From Marinifilum sp965230805 (GTDB lineage: Bacteria; Bacteroidota; Bacteroidia; Bacteroidales; Marinifilaceae), in the NCBI RefSeq assembly GCF_965230805.1, contig NZ_OZ246019.1, positions 124,001-188,000 of the forward strand: a stretch of 64,000 nt of DNA, read 5' to 3'. Every line of letters begins with the position of its first letter. Position 1 is the stretch's first letter. The notes beneath the pieces are model-generated. The model was not told the DNA's origin. It worked only from the letters and a program-made list of their open reading frames with translations, and did no database searches. Shown here piece by piece: positions 45,230-55,002 of the stretch. Position numbers and translations under genes: made by a program.

Positions 45230-45865
45230 ATGAAAATTGTCTTTATAATAATTGGCATAGCTATTCTAGCAGTAGTGACTTTTCTTATTTATAGACTCAT
45301 AGTCGTTAAACTTCAGAACAGAAAAATAAACGCATTAAGATTTGAGAGGGTCAAAGATTTATATGATAAACTTGAGAATGAAGAAACATTAACAAACGAA
45401 GATGTTTTTCCTTTCGCAAAAAACATTTTGACAAGAGAAGCAACTTACCAGTTACTAAATGACTACGACAAAACAGACCTTTTTCCTAAAGACTTATATA
45501 CCATCATAAATGCTGCTGAAAGTAATTTAGCTAATTGGTTAGAATTTCCGACAGAACTAGACGCCTGCCCTGATGAGATTGAATATATGAAAAGAGTAAC
45601 TTTTGACCTAAATGGGCAGAATGATTGTGTTCATTATGAAGTTTTTAAATACAAAGTTAATGAACCTCATTGGGCAGCAAAGGATGGTTGGTGCGTTGGT
45701 GTTGTTGGACCATATTTTGATGACAGCAAACCATTTGATTTCCCTAATGCAACTTTTAGTAGAATAGATAGCACATTAGATAACGTGACTCCAGACGAAG
45801 AAGCAAAATGGGTTCATGAAAATATTACAATAAGAAGATTAAAAGCCCAGCCACCAATCGAGTAG
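45230..45865 (+). CDS. Unknown membrane-anchored protein (cassette gene)
   Basis: A 211-aa protein with one N-terminal membrane helix (IVFIIIGIAILAVVTFLIY) and a soluble rest I cannot assign (NAAESNLANWLEFPTELDAC, HWAAKDGWCVGVVGPYFDD). Its last three codons ATC GAG TAG lie inside intron copy 3, so the stop codon is provided by the intron. Its cassette start TTGGTGGCAAGGC is complementary to GCCCAGCCACCAA at 45845 in 11 of 13 positions. Confidence 0.7.
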   Translation: MKIVFIIIGIAILAVVTFLIYRLIVVKLQNRKINALRFERVKDLYDKLENEETLTNEDVFPFAKNILTREATYQLLNDYDKTDLFPKDLYTIINAAESNLANWLEFPTELDACPDEIEYMKRVTFDLNGQNDCVHYEVFKYKVNEPHWAAKDGWCVGVVGPYFDDSKPFDFPNATFSRIDSTLDNVTPDEEAKWVHENITIRRLKAQPPIE

Positions 45866-46201
45866 GCAGCCGCTAGGCCATTAGCCTAGCGGAGAACCTC
45901 TCACACCACTGTACGTACGGGTCTCGTATACAGCGGTTCGTTAAGTTGTGGGGAAATTTTCTTGTAAATGTCAAGCATTGATTCGTAGCCACGCTTCTTC
46001 AATCGATCAAGAGTAATTGTAGTTCCAAGTATTGGACTTCGAGCAATTGCCCAACCTCCCATTCGAGAACGAGACCATGCATAGGCTTGGTAGGGAAAAA
46101 TAGAATTCTTATTGTTAGCTCGTTCAACTAAATATTTGCTTATTTTAGCTTTTTCAACAGCTTACAAGATAAGTGTGCTCTTGCTCATGCGGGGCACACG
46201 C
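45857..46201 (-). mobile_element. Group II intron copy 3 (internally deleted)
   Basis: Only the first 110 or so nt of the 5' part and the 3' part with domains V and VI remain, joined near 46090. Domain V has changed C-G to T-A in its lower stem relative to copy 1 (ACCGCTGTA with TACAGTGGT), keeping the pairing. It can hardly splice. Confidence 0.8.
45901..46090 (-). pseudogene. C-terminal fragment of the intron maturase
   Basis: This stretch is almost identical to the end of the maturase gene of copy 2 and shares its stop region. Its upstream part is lost at the deletion joint near 46090. Confidence 0.8.
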
Positions 46202-46403
46202 AAGCGGTCATAAAACATTGCGCGGATAGTGCTATATTTGAGCGCAATAACATTTAACGAGTGGCTTAGCGGTTTGATAAGTTTGTGTTTCAAAAAGCGC
46301 AACGATTTTATACCGCCAACCGCTAGGGCTAATGATTCCTCTATGTGCTCTCTCTTTAAGTCTACTCTTTATACACATCTTTTATGGTTTGATTAATTGC
46401 AGA

Positions 46404-46877
46404 GGCTCATGAGATATCCATCAAATTTATTTTGAAGTATATCCAGACCATTTTTAATAGTTATGTAACCAGGAGGGTCATGAAATTTGTAACCACTCCA
46501 TTCACTTAAACGAGCGATTCCCCATGCACTCCATGCAATGGATTTTTCTGTTTTTCGATTTTACCTTCCAGCTAAACCATTAATATTTTCAAAAATTCAA
46601 TCTCTTCAGCTTTTATCTCATGTTCAATATTCGTAGATAGTTTTAAAGTCAATATTTTCAATGCAACTTGCAAACTCATGACAAGCAGTTTTTTCAGAGT
46701 CGCTCCTGTTTCAAGTTGTGAGGATTCAATTTCCGGAACTTTACAACTCTTCAATTCATCCAAACACTCTAATGCTTTAGATACATCATTTATCTGATGG
46801 GTTGTTAATAATCTCCACAAAATTGGCTCTTGTCTCAATTCTGGTATCTGAGAGAAATCCATGAAAGAAACCTTCAA
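46404..46877 (-). pseudogene. Degenerate IS4-type transposase C-terminus
   Basis: The first frame (46877-46572) reads EPILWRLLTTHQINDVSKAL and SSQLETGATLKKLLVMSLQV, and another frame (about 46550-46404) continues as AWGIARLSEWSGYKFHDPPG. These are in the order of the C-terminal part of IS4-family transposases. The frame is broken and part of the catalytic segment is missing, so it is a relic. The flanks from 46323 show no gene. Confidence 0.7.
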
Positions 46878-47066
46878 AACTCTTGCGTATCATCACATTA
46901 AGACACTAAAAAAACACACATCTTAAGCAATGATACAACTCACATTATTAATGAATTAATGAAGTCTTTACTGTCTGGAAATTAAATCAGATTTGTGTAT
47001 TAAAGAGTAATTTCGATTGAGACCCTCAGGTCTTAACTTCTAATTCTTTCTGTGCTTGTTTTTAGA

Positions 47067-48531
47067 TAGTTGATCCTTAAGAATGTCCCATATTATTGAT
47101 AATCAGCATTTAATTGCGAATAACCTTTGTTTTAAGAATAGTTTAATTGCAAGGTTATTAGTAAATTGGGTAAAAATCTTGCAGAAATAATGAAAGGAAC
47201 ATTACCTAATCAGAATCAACGGAACTTATTCCGCCCTATTCTAAAAGATATTATTAACCCTAATCATGAACTGATAATTTTATCAAAGCGTATTGATTGG
47301 CAATATTTTGAAGATAGCTTTAGTCCATTGTATTCACATACAGGTCAACCAGGTATTCCAATACGCACCATGGTTGGTCTGTTGTTACTAAAAAGGATCT
47401 ATAATTTAGGTGATGAAACGGTTATGGTACAATGGGTTCAAAATCCATATTACCAGTACTTTTGTGGAGAAGCAGAGTTTCAATGGGAACCACCATGTGA
47501 TCCTTCAGACATGGTTCATTTTCGAAAACGTATCGGAGAAGAGGGAGCAGAAAAAATATTGGAAGTATCTATTCACACCAGAAAAGATGAAATCAGAAGT
47601 ACCAATGACGTTCTGATAGACACAACAGCCCAGGAAAAAAACATAAGCTATCCAACGGATGCCAAACTACTGATAAAAGTGATTAAACGATGCAACAAAA
47701 TTGCCAAAGAGCAGGGAATTGATCAACGTCAGAATTACAAAAGAACAATGAAAAAACTGTTGCTAAAACAACGCTTTGCTCATCATCCAAAACGTAAGAA
47801 AGAAGCAACAGCTGCGCTACGAAAATTGCGAACTATAGCAGGACGATTGGTTCGGGAACTGGAACGAAAACTCAGTGAAGATGCTTTGAAACAATACCAG
47901 GAGATTCTAAAGAATTGTAACAAAATTGTAGTTCAAAAGAGAAATGACAAGAACAAAATTTACAGTTTACATGAACCCGAAACGGCTTGCATAGCAAAAG
48001 GAAAAGCTCATAAAAAGTTTGAATTTGGATCAAAAGTATCTTTCGCTGTAGTGCCGGGAGTAAATATTATAGTTGGCATCAAAAATTTTAATGGTAATCC
48101 CAATGACACATCAACACTTGAACCTGCATTGGAAAATATTGAGAAGATAAGTAAGATAAAGTTTAAAAATGCTATTGTGGATCGAGGTTACAAAGGAAAA
48201 AAGATGGTACGTGGCACCTGTATTGTAACGCCAAGACCACCTTCTTCAAGGCAGCATTATTCAAAAGACACAATGCGTAAGAAGTGCAGATCCAGAGCTG
48301 CTGTTGAACCTGTAATTGGACATACAAAACATGGTAACCGAATGATCAGAAATTATCTGAAAGGAATTGTTGGTAACTCTGTTAATGCAAACTTGGCTGC
48401 TGCAGGATATAACTTCAAAGGATTACTGCGAAGAATCAAAGAGCAGATTCTTTGGACATTAATTTTTCTGGGAAGTAAGTACAAAATCCCAGAAAAATTA
48501 ATTTATAAATTGACTTAGTAAGGATCGACTA
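47067..48531 (+). mobile_element. IS5-type insertion sequence
   Basis: Imperfect 17-bp terminal repeats TAGTTGATCCTTAAGAA (47067-47083) and the reverse complement TTAGTAAGGATCGACTA (48515-48531) bound the transposase gene. Total length is about 1.47 kb. I see no clear target duplication. Confidence 0.65.
47190..48518 (+). CDS. IS5-type transposase
   Basis: A 442-aa DDE transposase from the ATG at 47190; a TTG at 47166 gives a slightly longer form. It has LFRPILKDIINPNHELIILS, GIPIRTMVGLLLLKRIYNLGD, PCDPSDMVHFRKRIGEEG, the first Asp in DVLIDTTAQEKNI, NAIVDRGYKGKK and the last segment RAAVEPVIGHTKHGNRM, the usual order for this IS5 branch. The frame is intact. Confidence 0.9.
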   Translation: MKGTLPNQNQRNLFRPILKDIINPNHELIILSKRIDWQYFEDSFSPLYSHTGQPGIPIRTMVGLLLLKRIYNLGDETVMVQWVQNPYYQYFCGEAEFQWEPPCDPSDMVHFRKRIGEEGAEKILEVSIHTRKDEIRSTNDVLIDTTAQEKNISYPTDAKLLIKVIKRCNKIAKEQGIDQRQNYKRTMKKLLLKQRFAHHPKRKKEATAALRKLRTIAGRLVRELERKLSEDALKQYQEILKNCNKIVVQKRNDKNKIYSLHEPETACIAKGKAHKKFEFGSKVSFAVVPGVNIIVGIKNFNGNPNDTSTLEPALENIEKISKIKFKNAIVDRGYKGKKMVRGTCIVTPRPPSSRQHYSKDTMRKKCRSRAAVEPVIGHTKHGNRMIRNYLKGIVGNSVNANLAAAGYNFKGLLRRIKEQILWTLIFLGSKYKIPEKLIYKLT

Positions 48532-48619
48532 GATAAAAAAATTGTCAAATCAATTACACAACTTGAAACTTTAACAGGGTACACATCGAAACTTTTGGCT
48601 TATAATTGGTACAATATAT

Positions 48620-49759
48620 TCATAATTGATTAAGGTCTTCCCCCCTCAACTCATCTATCAATTGTGTTTCTTTCAAAAACTGAGGCCAATATCTCGAAAG
48701 ATTTTCGCTCAGCATATAGCGCTCGCACTCTTTAAATTGATCAATTACAGATGTTGGGATTTGCTTCTTTTCTGCCCAATCGTAGAATTTTTGATATTCG
48801 GCAACAACTTCCTGCTTTTTTGCTACTGGTAGAATCTTGCTGTTGTAATACAGCGGCCTATCGAGCATATTAATGTAAAGTCCATCAGCTTTAATAATCT
48901 GTTCCAATAAGCAAATTCTGTAGAGTTCAGGCAGGTTTTTTATGGATAAAACCGATATGGTGGGGGAAATTACAAAGCGAACGTGCTGTAATGAACGAAT
49001 AGCATCTCTGTTCTTCTGAAACTGCTGCCAATCGAATCCTTTACGAATGTATTCCCCCAACTTTACATGAGCATCTATACTTGCTAAAATATCCACTTCA
49101 TAAAAATGTTTCCAGTATTCAAGCACATCATATTCTCCGAATTTAAGAATCGAGAAATTGGTATTGTAGCGCAAACGCATTTGGTTGGCATTGTTCTCTA
49201 ACAACCAATCCAAAAGCAAATAATGCTCTTTGGTGACCAATGGCTCACCTCCGGCAAAGTAAATTTCTTTAGCTTGTAATAATGCCTGTCCGGTTTCTGC
49301 AATAAAGCGATCAAAATCTGTAATATTTTGCATCAAGGCTACATTACCCAAGTTTCGTTTCAGTTGTTTGGCTTCGGAAAACCATGCCGAACTTGCTCCG
49401 TGCCAACAGGTTCGACAAGCAAAATTGCAAGCGTTCGAGAAGCGAATGTCAAAGTATAAGGGTAGTTGGTCTTGATTCTCGTTATAGTAACTCCCAAATT
49501 TCTCATAGGTTTCTTGTCGAATGCTTTTTCCTCCTGCTTCTTCCAATCTCTTGCAGACACCACACCGATTATCCGCTTCACCTTTTAAGAAATTATTACG
49601 AATTTGATTGATGACTTCTCCATTCCAAATTTCATCGAATGATTGCATATTACAATCCCCGTAAGGGATATTGGCTAGGCAACAAGCTTTTACTTTTCCG
49701 GTATTTCCTACGTGGTAATGCAGCCAAGGCATTAAGCAGTATGGTTTTTGTTTTAACAT
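48620..49759 (-). CDS. Twitch-domain radical SAM protein
   Basis: A 379-aa radical SAM enzyme. The cluster motif is CNFACRTC with Cys111, Cys115 and Cys118, followed by FAGGEPLVTKEHY. The N-terminus carries a SPASM/twitch-like cysteine set placed before the core: CLMPWLHYHVGNTGKVKACC and CGVCKRLEE. Such proteins often modify peptides or sugars, but no precursor peptide or partner gene is seen next to it. The substrate is unknown. Confidence 0.88.
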   Translation of the reverse strand: MLKQKPYCLMPWLHYHVGNTGKVKACCLANIPYGDCNMQSFDEIWNGEVINQIRNNFLKGEADNRCGVCKRLEEAGGKSIRQETYEKFGSYYNENQDQLPLYFDIRFSNACNFACRTCWHGASSAWFSEAKQLKRNLGNVALMQNITDFDRFIAETGQALLQAKEIYFAGGEPLVTKEHYLLLDWLLENNANQMRLRYNTNFSILKFGEYDVLEYWKHFYEVDILASIDAHVKLGEYIRKGFDWQQFQKNRDAIRSLQHVRFVISPTISVLSIKNLPELYRICLLEQIIKADGLYINMLDRPLYYNSKILPVAKKQEVVAEYQKFYDWAEKKQIPTSVIDQFKECERYMLSENLSRYWPQFLKETQLIDELRGEDLNQL

Positions 49760-49853
49760 GTTAAAATGATTTGAACCACAAACTAAACAAACTTAAAAAA
49801 GAGGTACTCATGCACCTCTCTATATTTTAGTAATTGATACTAATCAATTGGCT

Positions 49854-50765
49854 TTAGTCTGCCATTAAAACTGATAAGGCAATACAGTAAAATTTCGATT
49901 TCTCACTCTCGCTTCTCGACATCACAACTACTGGCTTGCTTGTTCCTTGAATTAAACCTCCCAATTCGCCACCTCCAAATAGCATCAATCCTTTGTAGAA
50001 AGAGTTGCAAGCCTCCAAGGATGGAAAAATCAAACAATCTGCTTCGCCATTAATTGGAGTTGGAATGCCTTTGATTTCAACCGAAGCCGGATCACAAGCA
50101 AGGAATACATCTAAAGGCCCATCAACAATACAGTCTTTGATCTGACCACGATCAGCCATTTTGCAGATGATTGAATCATCAACCGATCCCTGAAAAGTAG
50201 GATTAGGTTTCTCGGTAGCCGAAATCAAGGCAACTTTGGGTTTTTCGATACCAAATTTCCTGGCCATTTTCACTGAATAATTTACCATAGCAATCTTCTG
50301 ATTCAAATCAGGATAAGGCAATACTGCGGTATCTGATACGAACAAAAGCTTGTCATATTTTGGTAAATCCAATGCACACACATAGCTCATTACAGCTTTC
50401 GGAGGCAGCAAACCTTTTTCCTTGTTTAAAACTGCTTTCAGGAATTTATCTGTTCCAACCAAGCCTTTCATCACAACATCCGCCTCATCTTCTCGTGCCA
50501 TTCGCACCGCCTCGGCTGTAGCCTCTACATCATTTAAAATGTGAACAATGGTAAAGATTTCAGGGTTGATTCCTTCGGCTTCGGCTTTCGATCGAATTTC
50601 ATCCTGATCGCCAATCATTACAGCTTCAACAAAGCCTTCATTTATTGCCTTGGCAATTGCTCCTATTGTATTTGTATCTTGTGCGTAAGCAACAGCAATT
50701 TTCTTTTTCTTTCCGCTTTCGCGGAGATGATAGACCATTTGGTCAAGGGAACGAATTGCGCACAT
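49854..50765 (-). CDS. Phosphate acyltransferase (phosphate butyryltransferase-like), paralog B
   Basis: A 303-aa enzyme of the phosphate acetyl/butyryltransferase family, which interconverts acyl-CoA and acyl phosphate. Signatures are VVMKGLVGTDKFLKAVLNKE, SYVCALDLPKYDKLLFVSDT, CKMADRGQIKDCIVDGPLDV and ADCLIFPSLEACNSFYKGL. It lies 57 nt downstream of a paralog. No butyrate kinase gene lies between them, so the acyl group is uncertain. Confidence 0.88.
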   Translation of the reverse strand: MCAIRSLDQMVYHLRESGKKKKIAVAYAQDTNTIGAIAKAINEGFVEAVMIGDQDEIRSKAEAEGINPEIFTIVHILNDVEATAEAVRMAREDEADVVMKGLVGTDKFLKAVLNKEKGLLPPKAVMSYVCALDLPKYDKLLFVSDTAVLPYPDLNQKIAMVNYSVKMARKFGIEKPKVALISATEKPNPTFQGSVDDSIICKMADRGQIKDCIVDGPLDVFLACDPASVEIKGIPTPINGEADCLIFPSLEACNSFYKGLMLFGGGELGGLIQGTSKPVVVMSRSESEKSKFYCIALSVLMAD

Positions 50766-50822
50766 GTATTTTGAATTTTTATGAATAGAGACGCACGACT
50801 GCGCACCTCTAAGATGAATATA

Positions 50823-51728
50823 TTATTTTGAAGCCACCAAAGCAGCCAATGCAATAGAATACAATTTGGTTTTAACACTATCACCACGTGATGACAGAAT
50901 TGCCGGACATTTTGCTCCAACAACCATTGCAGCCAATTCGGCATTGGCCAATTTTGTATTTGTTTTATAGAATACGTTACCCGCATCAATATTTGGAAAA
51001 ACCAAACAGTCGGCATCACCAGCAACTTTTGAATCCAGTTTCTTTATCTCTGCGGATTCTTTATCGATAGCAACATCAATAGCCAAAGGCCCATCAACAT
51101 AAGCATTTTTAATCTGACCCCGATCAGCCATTTTAGAAATTATTGAAGCATCAACACAAGCTTCCATTTTAGGAAGAACCTGCTCTGAAGCGGCAACCAA
51201 GGCTACTTTTGGAGTATTGATATCAAGAGCTCTGGCTACCTTTATTACATAGTTTGTTAAGGCAATTTTTTGGATCAAGTCTGGTTGGGGAATAACTGCC
51301 ACATCACTACACACCAATAACTTATGGTAGTTAGGATTTTCCATCACTGTTACATGACTCAAAACAGCTTTTGGTGGCATTAAACCAGTTTCTTTATTTA
51401 AGATAGCCTTCATATACTTGTCAGTACTTACCAAACCTTTCATGATCATATCCCCTTCACCACTGCGAATTAATTCTACTGCTTTCTGTGCAGCTTTCAA
51501 CTCAATTGGCTCATGAACAATAATAAATTTGGCAATGTCTATATTGAGCGCTTCGCAAGTTTTCTCAACGGTTTCTTTGTCCCCCACCAATGTTGCTTCA
51601 ACAATACCTTTTTCTACTGCATTGTTTACGGCTTCAATTGTGTGAGCATCATTGGCATATGCGGCAACCAAGCGCTTTTTTTCATTGTTTTTAAGAACGT
51701 CAATAATTTGCTCTAAACGTGTAATCAT
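50823..51728 (-). CDS. Phosphate acyltransferase (phosphate butyryltransferase-like), paralog A
   Basis: A 301-aa paralog of the next gene downstream, with MIMKGLVSTDKYMKAILNKE, VLSHVTVMENPNYHKLLVCS, SKMADRGQIKNAYVDGPLAI and ADCLVFPNIDAGNVFYKTN. It keeps the family's conserved elements. Tandem copies suggest different acyl specificities or a two-protein complex. The kinase partner may be the ackA product 5 kb away or a gene outside the window. Confidence 0.88.
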   Translation of the reverse strand: MITRLEQIIDVLKNNEKKRLVAAYANDAHTIEAVNNAVEKGIVEATLVGDKETVEKTCEALNIDIAKFIIVHEPIELKAAQKAVELIRSGEGDMIMKGLVSTDKYMKAILNKETGLMPPKAVLSHVTVMENPNYHKLLVCSDVAVIPQPDLIQKIALTNYVIKVARALDINTPKVALVAASEQVLPKMEACVDASIISKMADRGQIKNAYVDGPLAIDVAIDKESAEIKKLDSKVAGDADCLVFPNIDAGNVFYKTNTKLANAELAAMVVGAKCPAILSSRGDSVKTKLYSIALAALVASK

Positions 51729-51789
51729 CTTCTTTGTATGTTTTAGTGTTGTTTTTCGGGAATAAATCTCGGATGATATAGTTGTAAGG

Positions 51790-51797
51790 CAAAAATA
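51790..51797 (-). promoter_or_regulatory. Possible -7 element of the phosphate acyltransferase pair
   Basis: The minus strand reads TATTTTTG, a match to TAnnTTTG, about 60 nt before the ATG at 51728. The -33 element is weak (CTTG at a 22-nt distance). Confidence 0.35.
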
Positions 51798-51956
51798 TGA
51801 AATAATAACGAATCACATTCAAGCCCAAGGATAAAACTTACGATTAACTACAAATATTAGATTTATTATTACAATATGATATTTTAGAAGTAGCAAATGA
51901 TAAATCAACTTACAATCGTACAATATATATTCTCAGCTGATAACTAACTGCTGAAT

Positions 51957-54900
51957 TTATGCTTTCTTTAATGGAATTGAGAAATAAAAAGAGGTGCCTT
52001 TTCCTTTCACACTGCTCACACGAATCTGTCCACCATTCATTTCAACAAACTCTTTGCTCAACAATAAACCAAAACCAGTACCTGTTTCATTTGATGTTCC
52101 TTCACTAGTAAGCACTGTGTCAATTTTAAACAGCTGGTTCACTTGATTCTCGGTCATGCCAATCCCCTCATCTTTAACCTGAACAACAGCATAGTCTTCT
52201 TTTTGAGTTGCTCGTAATAAAATGGTTTGGTTTGCATATGAATATTTAATCGCATTCGACAATAAGTTTCTAATAATGGTATCAATCATTGCTTTGTCGG
52301 CATTCACTTGTAGATCTTTAAAATTCCCTTCAACCCTGACATCTTTTAACGAAGCCAAATTCCTATGCAGCTCAAGATTTGATTGCATTACTTCTGCCAA
52401 GTTAAACTCTTCTCTGTTAAGCTTCAAATTTCCTTTTTGAACATTGGCCCATTCCAATAAACTTTCCAGTAGTTTAAAAGTATCATCAGAGCTCTTGTAT
52501 ATCATTTCGGTAAGCTCAATTTTCTCTTTTTCCGATAACATTTCGGCATCATGCAGTAGCATATTCGAGAATCCTCGAATGGCATTAAACGGATTTCTTA
52601 AATCATGGCCAATTATCGATAAGAATCTATCTTTCGCCTTATTAGCCATTAACAAATTTTGGTTTGCATCCTGCAACTGAACCGTTCTTTCGGAGACTTG
52701 TTTTTCTAACTCGATCATGTACTTTTGGGCTCTTTGCTTACTGTACTCACTCGAAAAATAAACAATCAACAAAATCACAATTAGAGCTGATAGCAAGGTA
52801 TACCAGCGCAAATACCACACCTGATTAACCCTTAGCGGAATAATTCGATGCTCGCTCCAAGCATAATTTCCCTCATGCTTACAACGAATACACACCTTAT
52901 AATCCCCAGGTGGCATATCCGATACAATCACTTGGTTTTTATTTGATAATTCTTTCCAATCTGTTATTTTTTTACTTCCCTTAACAATACAATATTGAAA
53001 TTTATTTTGCTTTTGCGGATAAATTGTTGCTGTAACATCTAACAACAGCATTGATCCGGTATTTACTTCAAGAAATCGATTAGGCTTTATAAATTGTGAT
53101 TCTTCTTTAGCGATATGAACAATTGGTTTAGGTGTTCTTGGAATAGAATTCTTAATCCGGGCGTAAGCCAATCCATTAGATGTACCCACCCATAAAAATC
53201 CATTGTCATCAATCAGTAAGTTACCTATAGTAAACGTTTTGGATGGCAGGCCTTGATCAGAATTGAAAAGAGAGATATCTTCCTTTCGTTTTCGAATAAC
53301 ACCTTTGCTGGTTGTAATCCATATCGAATTATACTGATCAATTTCAATCGCACTAATCTCATTATTACTGTATTCACCCAAATCAACTAATTCAACTTTT
53401 GAATCGTAATACTTATACAATCCCACAGAACTAGCTATGAATATTGTATCTTCAATTGATTCAAGGTCACGAACCCAAATATCATTTAGCCCATTAGCTG
53501 GTATTTTTTGGTTTATATTCACACATTTATCAGATTCTCTATCATACCTAAACAGATAGGAATGCTTATATTCTCCACCAATATATAAAGTTCCTTTTTT
53601 GGTCATACATAAAGACTGTGCAATTTTATACTTGTCAAAATCTTCTATATAACTTTTTTTGGTACCATCCTCCAAGTTAACCTTAAACAACTCTTTATCC
53701 GAAACAACCCAAACTGTACCCAAGGATTCAAACTCTATATGAGTAATACTTTGAGAGCCAATTTGTATGCTTTTAAGCAACTCATTTTTTAAATACAACA
53801 GTAACTGACCTTGCTCTGTACCAATTAAGGTATACTCGCCATATTGTTTGAAAACATTTAATGATCCTTCAAATGAGATGTCAATATTCTCAATCTGATT
53901 TTCCTTTACTATTTTAAACAAATGGCTTCTGCCAGCACACAGTAACCCTCCACAAGGAGTTCTTACCATACTGGCAACATATTCCGCATTGGGTTTTAGA
54001 AATTGTGAACTAAAGAATTTCTTTTCCATTACAATAACACCAGTGTTCGTAGAAACCCAGTATTTCCCATAATCATCCTGAAATATATCGTTAATCGTAT
54101 AATATGGAAATCCTCCAACATGGTAGAATTTATGCTCTTCATTTAATTCTACCTCTACTAATCCCTGAAACCAGGTTCCTGCTAGTACTCTATTCTCGTC
54201 TATTTTTTCGAAGCATGAAGCCAAAATATCCTTTGAGATTATTTCGGTATGAACTACTTGCCCTTTAAAATCGAATATTATTTTTTCTATTCCATTTGAT
54301 GTTCCCAGTAAAAATTCATTGGGTCCGATTTTAAATGAAGAATGAACCAATAAACCAAGTTGGTAATTTGATTCAACAAATGAGTTGGTTTTGGAATCGT
54401 AATTATAGAACCACCCTTTTTGCGATACAACAATAAGTTTTCCATTGTCGCATTCCAAAAACTGAAAAGACCTTGCATAAGAACTGGTAAGGTTTCTAGA
54501 ACTCATTGAATACTTTTCCAACGTACCATTATTTAATCTGTAAATATGATTGAAGTCTGTAATCCAAATCCTTTTTTTACTATCCTCAAAAGCATGCTTT
54601 GGATACCTGGGAGCCGATAGATCCGAATTGCATTCTATGATCAATTCAATATTATTAGATTCTAAGGAAGGATCAATATTATAGATCGCATCATCAGATA
54701 TGGCCAACAATTTTCCGCTACTTAATTTAAGTAATTTCTTAAAGTATCTCGATTTTCCTTCTGGTAGTTGATACAAGTTAAAATTGTCGTTTACTAGAGA
54801 GTATACCCCTCCATCAGTAGCAAAATAGTGAATTCCGATAGAATCCTGACAGGTTGATTTTACAAGTTCGTTACTTAGATTATTCTTTTTACTGTGTTCG

Positions 54901-54998
54901 TGAATCAGGAAATCAGTTCTCTGTGCTAAAGTATTTGCAGCAATAATAAGGAAAAACACCAAAAGAGTACACTTATGTAAATATAGTAGTTTGGTCAT
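51957..54998 (-). CDS. Sensor histidine kinase with two-component propeller domain
   Basis: A 1,013-aa sensor. A signal peptide precedes about 650 residues of periplasmic propeller repeats (DSIGIHYFATDGGVYSL, DDNGFLWVGTSNGLAYARIK), then a Y_Y_Y domain (MPPGDYKVCIRCKHEGNYAW), one membrane helix near 735-755, a coiled linker and the kinase. The phosphoacceptor His is in FLSIIGHDLRNPFNAIRGFS, with NLLSNAIKYS, VKDEGIGM and GTGFGLLLSKEF for ATP binding. It has no receiver or AraC domain, so it is not a hybrid type and needs a separate response regulator, which is not adjacent. Confidence 0.93.
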   Translation of the reverse strand: MTKLLYLHKCTLLVFFLIIAANTLAQRTDFLIHEHSKKNNLSNELVKSTCQDSIGIHYFATDGGVYSLVNDNFNLYQLPEGKSRYFKKLLKLSSGKLLAISDDAIYNIDPSLESNNIELIIECNSDLSAPRYPKHAFEDSKKRIWITDFNHIYRLNNGTLEKYSMSSRNLTSSYARSFQFLECDNGKLIVVSQKGWFYNYDSKTNSFVESNYQLGLLVHSSFKIGPNEFLLGTSNGIEKIIFDFKGQVVHTEIISKDILASCFEKIDENRVLAGTWFQGLVEVELNEEHKFYHVGGFPYYTINDIFQDDYGKYWVSTNTGVIVMEKKFFSSQFLKPNAEYVASMVRTPCGGLLCAGRSHLFKIVKENQIENIDISFEGSLNVFKQYGEYTLIGTEQGQLLLYLKNELLKSIQIGSQSITHIEFESLGTVWVVSDKELFKVNLEDGTKKSYIEDFDKYKIAQSLCMTKKGTLYIGGEYKHSYLFRYDRESDKCVNINQKIPANGLNDIWVRDLESIEDTIFIASSVGLYKYYDSKVELVDLGEYSNNEISAIEIDQYNSIWITTSKGVIRKRKEDISLFNSDQGLPSKTFTIGNLLIDDNGFLWVGTSNGLAYARIKNSIPRTPKPIVHIAKEESQFIKPNRFLEVNTGSMLLLDVTATIYPQKQNKFQYCIVKGSKKITDWKELSNKNQVIVSDMPPGDYKVCIRCKHEGNYAWSEHRIIPLRVNQVWYLRWYTLLSALIVILLIVYFSSEYSKQRAQKYMIELEKQVSERTVQLQDANQNLLMANKAKDRFLSIIGHDLRNPFNAIRGFSNMLLHDAEMLSEKEKIELTEMIYKSSDDTFKLLESLLEWANVQKGNLKLNREEFNLAEVMQSNLELHRNLASLKDVRVEGNFKDLQVNADKAMIDTIIRNLLSNAIKYSYANQTILLRATQKEDYAVVQVKDEGIGMTENQVNQLFKIDTVLTSEGTSNETGTGFGLLLSKEFVEMNGGQIRVSSVKGKGTSFYFSIPLKKA

Positions 54999-55002
54999 AA
55001 TG

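Larger units (their letters stand above)
45845..46322 (+). repeat. attC-like site 4, interrupted by group II intron copy 3
   Basis: It begins GCCCAGCCACC and, after the intron (45857-46201), resumes AAGCGGTCATAAAACATTGC, closely like site 2, ending TATACCGCCAACCG. It is about 133 bp without the intron. No gene follows on the plus strand, so this is the end of the recognisable array. Confidence 0.6.
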
